DNA of 64,000 nt from Zoroaster sp. YZ-2022 (Eukaryota; Echinodermata; Asteroidea; Forcipulatida; Zoroasteridae): assembly GCA_029582265.1 (NCBI GenBank), contig CM055816.1, forward strand, positions 28,998,366 to 29,062,365, given 5' to 3'. The position numbers were made by a program, and so were the translations under genes. Positions within the stretch are counted from its first letter, which is position 1, and each line of letters begins with the position of its first letter. Shown here one piece after another: positions 1-11,890 of the stretch. The notes under the pieces are model-generated. The model saw only the letters and a list, made by a program, of their open reading frames with translations. It ran no database searches and was not told the DNA's origin.

Positions 1-170
1 CCCTATATGCACTGTAATGGCAGCAATTGAGCTGTATACTCCCCCCAGGGAGCTGAGATGGTTTCAGGAATGATTTATGAGCCTGATGAGCAGGGGTAAT
101 AATGTAATGCCAGTTGAGCACCAGTTTGGTGGATACGTGTACCATATAAGTCTACATTATTATTATGGAT
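1..170 (+). mobile_element. SINE tail (tRNA-Leu-type SINE body), cut by window edge
   Basis: Shares the 3' body of the SINE family in this window: GCAGCAATTGAGCTGTATAC, CAGGAATGATTTATGAGCCT, then GGTGGATACGTG...ATATAAGT and a short ATT tail. Lies in the last visible NDUFS2 intron. Confidence 0.85.
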
Positions 171-240
171 TACAGAAGGCTGGCACTATAATATTAAGTA
201 CACATTATTCAAGTCCCTGGCCTGGTCATTATAAACTCAC

Positions 241-382
241 CAATAATAGCAACGGCATCAGCCAACATGTGACCCTTGGTGATTTTCTCCATTCCTGCTA
301 GATGGGCAAAGCCCGGGGCTTTGATCTTACAGCGGTACGGCCGGCTCGACCCGTCTGAGACCAAGTACACGCCAAACTCACC
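241..382 (-). CDS. NDUFS2: NDUFS2 penultimate exon: [20 protein letters not shown]
   Basis: The acceptor CATCAG precedes 382 and the donor ATTATTG|GTGAGT follows 241. The 142-bp exon encodes [30 protein letters not shown] and [13 protein letters not shown], the conserved C-terminal domain of the 49-kDa subunit. It ends one base into a Gly codon. Only about 11 residues (family ending ...TQDIVFGEVDR) remain, and they must be encoded left of base 1. The visible part of the last intron (1-240) is occupied by a SINE tail. Confidence 0.97.
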
Positions 383-699
383 CTGATGAGAAAACACACA
401 TGACCATAAAGGGAAAATTATTCACTTGTTCCTCTTCTATAAATTTGTTATCAAAGGTGGTGGGGATGATTCAAAATTCACTGACATGACTCATCCTAAC
501 AACCCCAACCAAATATTTGATTTGATTTGGGAAATTTTTCAAATATTTTTGCAAAATTGGGGGAAACTTAATAGGACAATTTAATTATTTGAAAACTGTG
601 TTAGTTCAAAATCAGTTTCAAAAGGAATGTAATGTTCTACGGAGGAGTTTGATCAATTTTATTTATTTATTGGGCCCATAAAGGGGGCAGGCGTAGATA

Positions 700-838
700 A
701 CCTGCGGCAAATTTGCTAAGCAATTATCAAACAGACTAACAGTCAAAATACACACATTTTGTGTGGAGCTTCGGCTTGTAACCAACAAAATCCGCTAAGC
801 AAATATTTCTTTTAAGCAATTTTTTTTTCTCTATGAAA
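700..838. repeat. Dispersed repeat with GCTAAGCA ends
   Basis: Related sequence with GCTAAGCAAAT near one end and a TGGCTGGTAACC-like segment inside recurs near 41537-41720, 47751-47900 and 50190-50270. Looks like an old short interspersed or MITE family; class unknown. Confidence 0.45.
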
Positions 839-839
839 T

Positions 840-1205
840 TGTGGAGTGCTGTGATCGAGCTGTTTAGTGCATCGGATTTGTGTTCTGATGGCCGAGTCGC
901 CAGAATGTGGGTTTCAATCCTGGCTGCGACTATGGTGCTTGTGTCCTTCTGCAAGAAACTTTACCATAATTGCTCCTCTCCACCCAGGAGTAAATGGGTA
1001 CCTGTGAGGGCAGAGTTGGTTGTTGTGTTTGATTAGCCCTATATGCGCCGAAACGGCAGCAATTGAGCTGTATACTCCCCAGGGAGCTGAGATGGTTTGA
1101 GGAATGATTTATAAGCCTGATGAACAGGGGTAATAATGTACAGCGCCTTGATCTAGTCGCTCAAATATGTGCTCTTTATAAGAATCGTGTATTATCATTA
1201 TAAAT
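840..1205 (+). mobile_element. tRNA-derived SINE, diverged
   Basis: The head GTGGAGTGCTGTGATCGAGC has a degraded A box, and GTGGGTTTCAATCC is a degraded B box. The body with the AATTGAGCTGTATAC and GGAATGATTTATAAGCC blocks follows to about 1140, then an altered tail. Confidence 0.85.
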
Positions 1206-1265
1206 TGGGCCCTGGTAGTTATGGGTAGCCTCAAAAGTAGTGAAGCAGAAAAACTATTAATCAAT

Positions 1266-1663
<398 letters not shown>

Positions 1664-2035
1664 CTATGGGAAGAGATAATGTATTAACAAAGTCAGAATA
1701 AAGGGTCGTTTACAATGAGCAAAACCAAATGATCTATTCAGGGAACTGACATTTCTTCCTTGAATTCCTCCAAATCAAAGCTGAGCTCCGAGGGAAAACA
1801 GTGGTAATCACTCATCACTGCTAAGTGCTGGAACGGTTAACCAACCAAAACTGCACTGTAACCGTTCAGAAATTTGCTAATCGGTTAACCAAAACCAATA
1901 TTTAAAAAAAAATACGACCAACAATTTTGGAAGAATTTGCCACCCATCTGGTTGTTGCAGACTTTCTGTTTTGCCGCATCGGTAAATAATATTTGCAGGA
2001 AGTTTATTGATGCTTTTTTATTGAAAATTTATACG

Positions 2036-2241
2036 CACTGTGGACAATCTATACTGAACAGCAAAAGAAACGCAAGTCCGAGGTCTTGTCAAGTTTTCAA
2101 ACAGAAGACAAACCATTTTGATTCTAATCACTCATTTAATGAAAAATGCTTTAAATTTGTGAGCTGAAAGTGACTGTTGAAATTGCAACAGTTTCTTTTG
2201 CTGTCCTCGGACTTGCGTTTCTTTTGCTGTTCAGTATAGTT
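2036..2241. repeat. Short inverted repeat, ~37-bp arms
   Basis: CTATACTGAACAGCAAAAG and the following bases at 2049-2086 are repeated inverted at about 2202-2240. The ~115-bp loop is AT-rich. Probably a small hairpin MITE remnant. Confidence 0.6.
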
Positions 2242-2254
2242 TGGCCGTCAGGTG

Positions 2255-2762
2255 CCGACATTTGGTTAACTGTGTTAGCGGACTAACCAATCTAGTTTGT
2301 GTGGTCGTCAGGTGCTGACTTTCAGTTAACTGTGTTAACTGACTGTGAAAGTTTCAGTTAAATGGTTAGCGGACTAACCAATCTAGTTTGTGTGGTCGTC
2401 AGGTGCTGACTTTCAGTTAACTGGGTTAACTGACTGTGAAAGTTTCAGTTAAATGGTTAGCGGACTAACCAATCTAGTTTGTGTGGTCGTCAGGTGCTGA
2501 CTTTCAGTTAACCGGTTAACTGACTGTGAAAGTTTCAGTTAAATGGTTAGCGGACTAACCAATCTAGTTTGTGTGGTCGTCAGGTGCTGACTTTCAGTTA
2601 ACTGGGTTAACTGACTGTGAAAGTTTCGGTTAAATGGTTAGCGGACTAACCAATCTAGTTTGTGTGGTCGTCAGGTGCTGACTTTCAGTTAACTGGTTAA
2701 CTGACTGTGGTTCGGGTTTAAAAGGTTGCGGACATCCCCCTATTTTTGGGGGTGGTGGTTTT
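2255..2762. repeat. 91-bp tandem repeat running into assembly gap
   Basis: The GGACTAACCAATCTAGTTTG phase point recurs at 2280, 2371, 2462, 2552 and 2643, a 90-91 bp period. Each unit holds GTGGTCGTCAGGTGCTGAC and a palindromic AGTTAACTGGGTTAACT-like core. The array ends next to the N gap, which is probably a collapsed continuation. Confidence 0.9.
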
Positions 2763-3262
2763 NNNNNNNNNNNNNNNNNNNNNNNNNNNNNNNNNNNNNN
2801 NNNNNNNNNNNNNNNNNNNNNNNNNNNNNNNNNNNNNNNNNNNNNNNNNNNNNNNNNNNNNNNNNNNNNNNNNNNNNNNNNNNNNNNNNNNNNNNNNNNN
2901 NNNNNNNNNNNNNNNNNNNNNNNNNNNNNNNNNNNNNNNNNNNNNNNNNNNNNNNNNNNNNNNNNNNNNNNNNNNNNNNNNNNNNNNNNNNNNNNNNNNN
3001 NNNNNNNNNNNNNNNNNNNNNNNNNNNNNNNNNNNNNNNNNNNNNNNNNNNNNNNNNNNNNNNNNNNNNNNNNNNNNNNNNNNNNNNNNNNNNNNNNNNN
3101 NNNNNNNNNNNNNNNNNNNNNNNNNNNNNNNNNNNNNNNNNNNNNNNNNNNNNNNNNNNNNNNNNNNNNNNNNNNNNNNNNNNNNNNNNNNNNNNNNNNN
3201 NNNNNNNNNNNNNNNNNNNNNNNNNNNNNNNNNNNNNNNNNNNNNNNNNNNNNNNNNNNNNN
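2763..3262. other. Assembly gap (500 N)
   Basis: Exactly 500 N, a conventional unknown-size gap. It directly follows a tandem array. Confidence 0.99.
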
Positions 3263-3316
3263 TATTAAAAAAAACAAAAACATAACTTCAGAAAGTTACT
3301 AATAAAATGTGCGTAG

Positions 3317-3790
3317 GTAAAACTTGTAGCTTTGCATGGTGAGGATGATAAGTAAGACTAATTGCGGTGACACCATGTGGAATCTCAATTGAGTAATAAT
3401 AATAATAATAATGTGTGGATTTATATAGCGCACGTATCCACCAACTAAGTGGTGCTCAAGGCGCATTATATTATTATCCCTGCTCATAAGGCTCATAAGG
3501 CTCATAAATCATTCCTGAAACCATCTCAGCTCCCTGGGAGTATACAGACAATTGCTGCCATTTCTAGTGCATATAGAGCAAACCAACTCACCTTCTGGGT
3601 ACCCATTTAACCCCTAGGTGGAAGAAGCAGTTAGCAGTTAAGTGTCTTGCTCAAGGACACAAGTGTCACGGCCGTGATTCGAACCCACATTATGTTGCTA
3701 ACACCAGAACTTGAATCCGGTAAGCTAGTAATTAGTTCTGAAAATAACTGGGGGTACAACTCGACGTTTCGATCAGTATGCTTTGAATTT
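3317..3790 (-). mobile_element. Penelope-like tail split by a SINE
   Basis: 3317-3387 (GTAAGACTAATTGCGGTGAC, CAATTGAGTA) and 3733-3786 (TAATTAGTTCTG, ACAACTCGACGTTTCGATCA) are the two halves of the PLE tail seen whole elsewhere. The break is at GAGTA|GTAATTAG. Confidence 0.85.
3388..3732 (-). mobile_element. tRNA-derived SINE inserted in Penelope-like tail
   Basis: Read on the minus strand: a short AAT/ATT tail at 3390-3410, then the body blocks, and the tRNA-like head near 3670-3725 (B box GGGTTCGAATC as reverse complement). Leu-type subfamily with TTCTGGTGTTAGCA. Confidence 0.9.
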
Positions 3791-3928
3791 GTTTTATGTA
3801 TTTCTAATTGACTTGTCTTGCCTGTAATTATCTTGTATGGTTATTTATTAAGTTGGTTTGATAATTCTGTGTAGATTTGCATCAGCGCCTTGTGCGCCTT
3901 TTTGGTGGAGACATTAGTAACAACATAT

Positions 3929-3931
<3 letters not shown>

Positions 3932-4014
<83 letters not shown>
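3932..4014. repeat. (TA)n microsatellite
   Basis: About 40 uninterrupted TA units. Confidence 0.98.
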
Positions 4015-4020
<6 letters not shown>

Positions 4021-4099
4021 GAGCTATATGTAGGGAACTTGGTAATGGTTACTTCACTTCCCAGGGTGACATTGCAGTTGCATCAATGTCAGGTTTGAT

Positions 4100-6480
4100 G
4101 GATGATCCATCTGGCAAGGGATGTACTGTAGTAAAAACTCCACAGTTTGTAAAACCTAGCCTGACTCTTAGTAGTTTATTCGATTTGGTTCCAGAAAGTG
4201 AAGTCTAAAAAGAAAGTATTCTAAAGTCCCTATCAATAGAACATAGTACAGTTGTATAAACATATCCTCAATTTTACCTAAATGACACACCTAAGGTTAT
4301 ATAAGCAACTGGACGGTAACTTACAAATGAAATTAGCAGTTTGATGTTTCAGTTTGTTTCAGTGAAGGATTCTCTTGTAATAATGCAGAATTTCAATATA
4401 TGATCTCCATGCGTGGACGTCTTGAGCGCCGTTTTTGAGACGCACAGAGTTATGGTCATCAGAAAATTGATGTTGTTATAATGACTCACCCCAAACTATT
4501 AAAAGTTGAGTGGGGGCACAGAAAATATGCCCAAGAAAGAAAAACAGTTGAAATCATGTTTCATCTTATTCCAGATGATGGTTGTAAAATTATTTACAAA
4601 CTTGAAAATAAAACTATTGTTTTCGATTCTTAAAATAAAATAGTATAATTTGAGAAGCTCTCAAAACTTTTTAATCAATATTCTTGAAAGACCAATAAAA
4701 TGGAAGGTGGTTAAATTTTTGCAAAAGTGCTGAAACTTTGAAATTGCTGTTAACATTTTGTCAAATAAAGATTTCTTTTCATAACCATGATGATAATGTT
4801 TCATTTTCTCAATAATTTTCCACTACCGTCGAAATAAACATAACGAATTGAGCAATCTTCGTTCGCTTCTTCTATAAGGAATATGTCCAATTTGAGGTTA
4901 GTATTTCTTTAAAAACCATTGCAAATAAAAGCATTACTTTATTTGGTTTCCACAGACAACAGCTTGTTGACGGCATAGAACAATAAAATCGCAGATGTTC
5001 GTGAAAAAAAATTGAGGTCATGTAAATCTCACTTTTTCTATTTGTATCTATAAAATCGGTGGTTCGACAACTTTTTCAGCACCACAAGCACTAACTTTCC
5101 AGTAAATCATACAATTTCACTATAATTTTTGTACTGTAACAAGCACGACTTAGATAAGTTTATACAGCCAGTTATATCATAGTTTTGTAAGTGGTGCAAA
5201 AGTACTAAGCCAAAGGAAGGTGCGTCATTTCTGAGTGCGGCGGGTGCGTACATGGACGATACATTGCTACGTTACGTTATATTCAAAGTAGAAACGACGG
5301 TCGCGATTATACTTTATTCACAAAACATCATAAATCGAAGATTAAAAATCACTCCGCACTCACTAACTACAAAAGAAAAGACTATAAATCTACGGAAAAG
5401 TTGACATCAAAGATATTGGATAAATGATCAGCCGGTTGTAAAAGTACATCGGACTATCGTAGGAGGCTCACAAAATAACGATGTGTGCGTGATGGGTCCG
5501 CCATGTATTAGAGAGCTCAAAAAGGCCAACTCACCTGTGTGAAAGCATTGGTTTGACAAGTTGTTCACCCAAAGCTTATTACTACGCCTAGGATATGGTT
5601 TGGGTGATCGTTTTACACAATAGTGCTTTATTGGACCCAACAAGGAAGTATACAGATCACATGAACATTTACATGTCATTGCAGTTATACTGAAAAATTA
5701 AATTTTACCAGATTATTGTAGTAAATGTCTATTGGGAATTATGTGTTATTTCTACGCTTTCACATACCATTGGAATAATGCGGTTTGCTTGGAATTCAAG
5801 GTACCTGTAGGGGCCTGATGAGTAAAATAACTGTAAGCTATAAACGGACTGGGTTCCCCACACGCCAAATTATAAAACATATAGAAAACGAGGACAAATC
5901 TAACCGTATAGCTAATTGTTTACAGAGATATTTAAATAAATAGGATTGTACATATAGCTGCAGCAATGATGCAACAAGTATAAAACAGGAAATATAACAC
6001 ATATAAAACATTACAAAGCAGTTTTACTTAAACTGCCTGAATTATAAGTTGATTGATGGCATCAAACATGTCGAAGTGCTATTGTTTAGTAGTATTAGTA
6101 AATATTAATATTAATATGTGTGTAAGTGCATGCACACTTGACATCATCCAGATCTAATTATAATGATGAATGATTTAGTATGCGTCCAACATAGAGAAAG
6201 GAACACACTATGGTCCAGCCAAAGCAGGGCACAAGTTCTGGAAATAACTCAAAATATGGGGGTCACCTGTGCAGCAGTATATATTGAAGTACAGACATTT
6301 TAAATGTTTCTGAGTACACTGGCATTCATCAGGTGAAACGCCTTCAGTAATACACTACTACCATATCCCACTTGAACGACCACGTTTTATGATTTTGTGG
6401 TTGTTGTTGTTCATAACAACAATTTGTAACAATATCTTCAACCCCACAAAAGTAATATATTTTGTTTGAGTCATACATTG
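4100..6480. other. NDUFS2 intron, no recognised feature
   Basis: AT-rich unique-looking DNA. The open frame on the minus strand at 5428-5679 has a nice AG|GTGAGT-like donor context near 5529 but no recognisable protein, and does not match NDUFS2. Confidence 0.4.

Positions 6481-6482
<2 letters not shown>

Positions 6483-6540
<58 letters not shown>
6483..6540. repeat. (TA)n microsatellite
   Basis: About 28 TA units. Confidence 0.98.
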
Positions 6541-6541
<1 letters not shown>

Positions 6542-8370
6542 GATTCCAGATTAACTAAGTATCATTATGGGAAAACAGGAAAGTGCCACTCATGTTGCTT
6601 GAAAATGGTTCAGTGTGCTAACACTTGCACCGCAGCTCTTGGTGAAATCGAGGAAAGTGCTCACGTCAGCTCTGAATCTATAATTAATCGGGATCAACTT
6701 TTGATAGACGCATTTTTGTGGGGCCCCGTTTTGATTTGCGTGGCCGATATAATAAGCCGAGATTTGACAGCGGATGGTTGTGGTCTCCCAAGAAAGTTCT
6801 AAGCTCGTGGCTTTGGAAATTATTGAATAATAAAGTGAGAAATAACGTGTTTAAACAAGAATGTTTAGTGATTTAAAACTGCGTATGAGGAAGTAAGTTT
6901 TACACGGAATAGCAGGAAATGCATCCACGTGATTTATGTAACTTACACTCAGTGATTGGAAGGGTCACCTTCTTTAACTCTTTTGATGTTCCGCCTAGTG
7001 AACTTACTCCAACCTTCAGGCTCGTGAAATAAGAAAATCAAAAGTCGCCAAGAACATTATTTATGTGCAAAACATGAACACGTTTAACGAAGGTGTTGAG
7101 CCTTCTAAAATTTCGGTGTTGGCATTAATATGAATGGTTTGGAGATCTCTTGTATTAAAATAGACACAAAGTACACAAGAATCAATTTAGACGTTTTCAC
7201 TCATGGTGCCACATAGCCTATATACCCATTAGTAAAGTTCCATTGCATTTTTTCAGGAAGGACCCGAATAATAGTTACTTAAAATCTGTAAGTTTGGAAA
7301 GGTTTCGTCAGTTTGTTTAATTGTTATTTGTTGTTTATTAATTTTTGCCCTTTCCAGTGTATAAGTTTTATTGCTGAAACAAAGAATTTGAATTTGGGTC
7401 TAACATCCCTACCTAAAATTTCACAGAACCAGTGTTTTGAAAAACAAATATTAAAAAAAAAACAGAAACAAAATCTCGGTACCTATAAAAGAACAGGGGA
7501 TGGCAAATATATAGACAATGCCAGTTTTGCACTTTGCGTGACCCTTTATAACCGTTATAATCTAAATCAGAGTTGACTGCACAAAATAAAATGAAGATCA
7601 ATGTGTACACTCAACAGTAAGGTACACTGCACAGACAGACAAAAAGTAACAGTTTTTCACTTCATAAGAAAACAAATGTACAAATACTCACATAAAACGT
7701 CAAGTAGATTCCAGGTGTGGCAGAGAAATCACTAGTATAAAATGAAGACAAACTTGTAACTACAAAACACTTACTTAGCACAAAAACTGGAGAGCTGTTA
7801 TGAGTGGCAGCATGTAAGGCGCTCGGTTAAGATGAGGGTGATAGGATGAGATAGGATAAGAGCTACGAGGCCAATTTATAATTGTTTGACATGACATAAA
7901 AAGCTAAACATATTTTATGGCATAGAAACCCTGGGCAGAGACTTTAGAGATACAAATTAATGCAAACCATGCCAACTGGTTATTGTATAATATAGCATTG
8001 CTTCCAGCTATGCACTTAGCTGGAATTTGCTCACCCGGCAATGGCATGGCGTGTATTGCTTATAGCACTGATAAGAGTACGTACCCTGTGCAACACATGG
8101 ATATACACTGCGTGTTACGGGTTGGCACATTACCATGAGTCATGCTTGGCCTACGTGAACATGTTATTGGAAAGCAATGGAGCGATTCCACTGGAGTATA
8201 GGGTAGTGTTAATATCAATGGCAGTATATGGTGCGCCTTTTGTAAAATAATTATTTAGGCCATTTTAAGCACATCTTACCATGGTTTAGCTCAATTTTAT
8301 GTAAACCACAGCCACGGATTTGTGTTCATAGTTGTTTTTATGAAAGCAAGGTAAGTAATCTAACCCTCTC
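6541..8370. other. NDUFS2 intron, no recognised feature
   Basis: AT-rich; short open frames only (for example 6599-6802 plus), none resembling a known family or the missing NDUFS2 exons. Confidence 0.4.
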
Positions 8371-8371
8371 T

Positions 8372-9163
8372 GCTTGTCTCCCCTATCTAGGTTCGACGTC
8401 TCACAAACTACAGCGCATCCTCCGACGAGCAGGCATCGATGTGTTCCACTCAGCCCCCAGCAAACTCCAAGGACTTCTACACACCCACAAGGACAAACCG
8501 GACCCAAACAACAGAGCAGGAGTCTACGGATCCCCTGTGAGTGCGGTAAAAGGTGTACATCATCGGCGAGCAGGACGCAACCGCCCCATCAGATTGAAGG
8601 AACACCGAGGCACGGCCGCAGAGAGATATCGAAAAATCCGCCGTATCAAGCGTTTCGCATCAAGGACCACCGTCGACTGGCGGGCATCACACCCATCATT
8701 ACATGGCACCCCAGACGCATTGGAGAGCCATCGAGATCGTCAAACACGACACTGTGCCACAGGACATCGGCTTCTCATCAGCGACATTTGGCGACCACTA
8801 CTACGGACTGAGGGATCTCCATATCCTAAGTCATACCACCTCCATCTCCTATTAACGTGTTAACAGCTGATTCCAGTTCAGTGAGCACACCTCCTCTCCC
8901 CCAACCCCTATGATCCTAGTCTCAACAGTTTCACTTCCTGCGCGCCTCAACGAACTAATCCTCAAGCATCCATTTCATGGGATGATCCTCCAGCAGTCTA
9001 CTTAAGCAGCAGCATTTTCCAGAGTCCGGCATTCTCCACCAGAGGATGATCAGAGCATACTGATCGAAACGTCAGAGTTGTACCTCCAGTTCTTTTCAGA
9101 ACTAATTACTACTCAATTGAGATTCCACATGGAAAAGTCACCGCAATTAGTATTACTTACTTG
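8372..9163 (+). mobile_element. Penelope-like element 3' part with decayed GIY-YIG endonuclease
   Basis: From about 8378 one frame reads LPYLGSTSHKLQRILRRAGI, then SAPSKLQGLLHTHKDKPDP and AGVYG; a +1 frame then gives IPCECGK and the original frame resumes at AGRNRPIRLKEHR. Order and spacing match the connector and GIY-YIG domain that end Penelope-like retroelement proteins (GVYxIPCxCGxxYIGETGR...KEH). At least two frameshifts make it a pseudogene. After the stop region the element-specific 3' sequence (CTGATTCCAGTTCAGTGAGC) leads to the hairpin near 9041-9076 and the tail ending GTATTACTTA. Confidence 0.88.
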
Positions 9164-10518
9164 GCATGTAGAGATGATAGCCATTCAGCATTTAAAATGG
9201 CATTCCTAAACACGTATATTTTGCGTTATGTGTTTAAATTCTAAACACTATTTTTACAGTGTATAGACACTGGAAATGAAGATACAAGTCTCTTGTTTAC
9301 GAGTTAAGTGGTATATTATTATATCAGAAATGGCGGCATTCTTCAAAATGGAAGCCAAAGGCCACCACAGGCCAAATCAGAAATGGCCTATATCTACAAG
9401 TACATGTGTGCCAAGTGAGAGAAACTTTCGTTCTAGTGTCAAGTTATAGATTCTAGGGGTCAATCAGTTAAATAAAGCCATTTTTAAGATTACTGGATCA
9501 CATGCATCAGCCATTTTTAAAGATGGCGACTTGTTTAGTGCTTATTTAAACAATAGGGGCCCCATACAAACTAATTCGTAATTTGCTTTTAGTCAAAGAA
9601 GGAAACTATGTGATTATATACGTTATTTAGACCACCTGTAGTTTTACAAGTTTCTAATAATCACCGATTTGTGCGAATTCATGAAATGGCCGGAAATGGA
9701 CTGGCCTGACATGCTCAGGAAATGGCCTAGAATAGATCATTTGAGTGCTTTCAAGTTTCTCATGTTATCAGGCTTTATGGGTCCACAGTATTTACATCTG
9801 TGTAGTATCCTGGAACAAAGGAAAGTGAGGATATGTTTTTTCCTGTTTTGGCCCTATTTGTTACAAGGCCGTACAAACGAGTGTCAGTAGGTTTCTAGTG
9901 GGAGAGGAAGAGGAAGAAGACCATACAAAGTAGGCCTATAAGTGATGTACTATATAGCCTACCATTATTTTGTCCAACAAAACTTAAATGTTCTGCATCT
10001 GACATTGAATTGTTCTGACAGATAAGTTTCTAACAGCTAATTACATTCCAAAAAATATAAAATAAAAAAAAATAAAAAAATTTCGACGGCCAAATTAATT
10101 GATTTTACAGCCAATAATTAAGTCCGGCAGCCCATTTAAAATTACATGTTTTGGTGTGAAGTACATGCGAGCCATGATTCATGCTTTTACAACAAAGCAC
10201 AAGAAAATTGTTACTTACCCGCCGGATTATACTTCCTTGTAAAATAATGGCACATTAACTTACTTTAACCAGAACAATACTTCATTCACGCCCTCATACT
10301 CAATCCCTGAAATGTTGTAGGGTACTAGACAGTAATGTTTGAGAGAATATCAGTTGATTAATTATTGTGAAGATGTTTTTTAAATAAATTATATTCTGTA
10401 TATTAGTAGTCAGTATAAACAGTAATTTCATACCGCAAACAAAATGAAGTTTCAAACTAAAACAAACTAGTTATTAATGGTCAGAAATCAGCTAGTAGCC
10501 TACTACAGGCTCAGGGGC
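9164..10518. other. NDUFS2 intron, no recognised feature
   Basis: AT-rich with short A runs (10055-10080). Small open frame 9669-9890 has no recognisable match. Confidence 0.4.
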
Positions 10519-11890
10519 TATAAAGCCAACCAGGAATTGTGGAGATAGGGAGAGGATTAGTTGAACCCTCATTGGAGTAGTGAAGCCAACCAGGAATTGA
10601 GGAGAGGGAGGGGATTAGTGGAACCCTCATTGGAGTAGTGAGGCCAACCAGGAATTGAGGAGATGGAGGGGATTAGGGGAAACCTCATTGGAGTAGTGAA
10701 GCCAAGCGGGAATTGAGGAAAGGGAGGGGATTAGTGGAACCCTCATTGGAGTAGTGAAGCCAAGCGGGAATTGAGGAGAGGGAGGAGATTAGTGGAACCC
10801 TCATTGGAGTAGTGAAGCCTACCGGGAATTGAGGAGATGGAGGGGATTAGGGGAAACCTCATTGGAGTAGTGAAGCCAACCGGGAATTGAGGGAAGGGAG
10901 GGGATTAGTGGAACGCTCATTGGAGTAGTGAAGCGAACCGGGAATTGAGGGAAGGGAGGGGATTAGTGGAACCCTCATTGGAGTAGTGAAGCCAACCGGG
11001 AATTGAGGAGATGGAGGGGATTAGGGGAAACCTCACTGGAGTAGTGAAGCCAACCGGGAATTGAGGGAAGGGAGGGGATTAGTGGAACCCTCATTGAAGT
11101 AGTGAAGTCAACCGGGAATTGAGGAGAGGGAAAGGATTAGTGGAACCCTCATTGGAGTAGCGAAGCCTACTGGAATTGAGGAGAGGGAGGAGATTATAGT
11201 GGAATGCTCATTCGAGCAGTGACTATTTAAAGCCAACCAGGAATTGAAGAGAGGGAGGATTAGTGGAACCCCATTCGAGCAGTGACTATTCAAGCCAAGC
11301 AGGAATTGAGGGGATGGAGGGGATTAGTGGAACCCTCACTGGAGCAGTGGCTATTTTAAAGCCAACCAGGAATTGAGGGCGGGTATAGCTAAGGGAACAG
11401 TGGAATCCTCATTCGAGCAGTAATTATTTAAACTAAGCCAGGGAAGGGGATTAGTGAAACCCTCATTCGAGCAGTGACTATTTTAAAGCCAACCAGGAAT
11501 TGAGGAGCGGGTAGGGGATTAGTGGAATCCTCATTTGAGCAGTGACTATTACCAACCAGGAATTGAGGAGATGGAGGATTAGGGGAACCCTCATTCGAGC
11601 AGTGACTATTTAAAGCCAACAAGGAACTGAGAGGAGGGAGGAGACTGGGACAACCCTCATTTGAGCATTAACTGACTATTTAAATAGTCACTGCTCGAAT
11701 AAGGATTCACTAATCCTCCCTCTCAATTATTCCTGGTTGGCTTTAAAGCCAACCAGGAAATGAGGGGAGGGAGGAGATTGGGGACAACCCTCATTCGAGC
11801 AGTGACTATTTAAAGCCAACCAGGAATTGAGAGGAGGGAGGATATTGGGAGAACCCTCATTTGAGCATTGACTATTTTAAAACAACCATG
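10519..11890. repeat. ~60-bp minisatellite with one inverted segment
   Basis: About 22 units of roughly 58-65 bp built on CCAACCGGGAATTGAGGAGA, GGGGATTAGTGGAACCCTC and ATTGGAGTAGTGAAG. Distal units change to TTCGAGCAGTGACTATTTAA. One unit at about 11681-11752 is inverted within the array. Confidence 0.95.

Noticed and set aside
5428..5679. Minus open frame with a good internal donor
   Set aside because: No matching acceptor or protein family, and not NDUFS2.
8350..8390. 40-bp intron (GTAAGT...CTATCTAG) in the PLE frame
   Set aside because: The PLE protein reads continuously through it (LPYLGSTSHK); the splice-like ends are probably chance.
10519..11890. Tandem array as CRISPR or coding repeat
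   Set aside because: Units are contiguous without unique spacers; frames are open only in short stretches.
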